A stretch of DNA of 7,496 nt, taken from positions 1-7,496 of the forward strand of contig JAHISI010000024.1 of NCBI GenBank assembly GCA_018818345.1, given 5' to 3'. The translations under genes were made by a program, and so were the position numbers. Within the stretch, counting starts at the first letter, position 1; each line of letters begins with the position of its first letter. The notes beneath the pieces were generated by a model. That model ran no database searches. It was not told where the DNA came from and saw only the letters and a program-made list of their open reading frames with translations. This DNA comes from Patescibacteria group bacterium. Its GTDB lineage: Bacteria; Patescibacteriota; Dojkabacteria; SC72. This document shows positions 7,347 through 7,496 of this stretch, in pieces.

Positions 7347-7371
7347 ATTATTTATTTTAAAAATTTAATTA

Positions 7372-7496
7372 CTATTTTGAGACAACCACACGTGCTGGTC
7401 GAATGACTGTGTTGTCTAATATATAGCCTGGTTGTGCCAAGCCATATATTTCACCACTAGTACCTTCTCCTACCATAGCAACTGCCTCGTGTATAT
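7372..7496 (-). CDS. grpE: GrpE nucleotide exchange factor (partial, C-terminal 40 residues)
   Basis: The minus-strand frame is open from the right window edge to a TAG at 7372-7374. The visible residues read IHEAVAMVGEG, then GEIYGLAQPGYILDNTV, then IRPARVVVSK. This is the typical end of the GrpE beta-sheet domain: 'HEAV' followed by 'G.I..h.Q.GY.L....IRPA.V.VS'. GrpE is the homodimeric factor that releases ADP from DnaK. Only 25 bases separate its stop from the dnaK ATG, the common grpE-dnaK order, so the two should share a transcript whose promoter and any CIRCE operator lie outside the window. The N-terminal coiled-coil part is not present here. Confidence 0.96.
   Translation of the reverse strand, partial: IHEAVAMVGEGTSGEIYGLAQPGYILDNTVIRPARVVVSK

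Noticed and set aside
1..7496. Possible alternative genetic code (TGA recoded, as in Gracilibacteria/SR1)
   Set aside because: All complete genes end in TAA or TAG, and every recognised protein is full length under the standard code without in-frame TGA. Four stops are too few to say more.

Overview
The window comes from a low-GC bacterial chromosome with densely packed genes and no intergenic gap longer than about 92 bases. Low GC, short leaders without Shine-Dalgarno motifs, an enlarged MurJ, a TPR-tailed O-antigen-ligase-like protein and a DnaK with a Lys/Glu-rich tail together suggest a Candidate Phyla Radiation (Patescibacteria) genome, for example the Microgenomates/Dojkabacteria side. 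This is an impression from protein style, not a phylogenetic result. All four complete genes end in TAA or TAG, and nothing suggests TGA recoding.

Layout, left to right: (1) the 5' part of a minus-strand gene for a membrane-anchored extracytoplasmic protein, cut by the left edge; its fold pattern loosely resembles YpmS/DUF2140. (2) Minus-strand murJ, the lipid II flippase, whose 3' end overlaps gene 1 by 17 bases; a good sigma70-type promoter precedes it. (3) Plus-strand comF, divergent from murJ and convergent with gene 4, with an 8-base tail-to-tail overlap. (4) A minus-strand gene for a polytopic O-antigen-ligase/polymerase-like protein with an extracytoplasmic TPR domain. (5) Minus-strand dnaK, ended by a textbook intrinsic terminator. 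(6) The 3' end of grpE, 25 bases upstream of dnaK and cut by the right edge.

Three functional units are visible. The grpE-dnaK operon is proteostasis; dnaJ is not directly downstream, because a terminator follows dnaK. The murJ/membrane-anchored-protein pair and the ligase-like gene concern the cell envelope (peptidoglycan precursor export and surface glycan assembly). comF is a single plus-strand gene probably linked to DNA uptake.

I found no mobile element, CRISPR array, tRNA, rRNA or riboswitch, and no clearly undescribed multi-gene system. The points most worth following up are the MurJ extracytoplasmic insertion and changed cavity residues, the ligase-like protein lacking the WaaL motif histidine, the candidate YpmS-like partner of MurJ, and the absence of Shine-Dalgarno sequences, including at dnaK.
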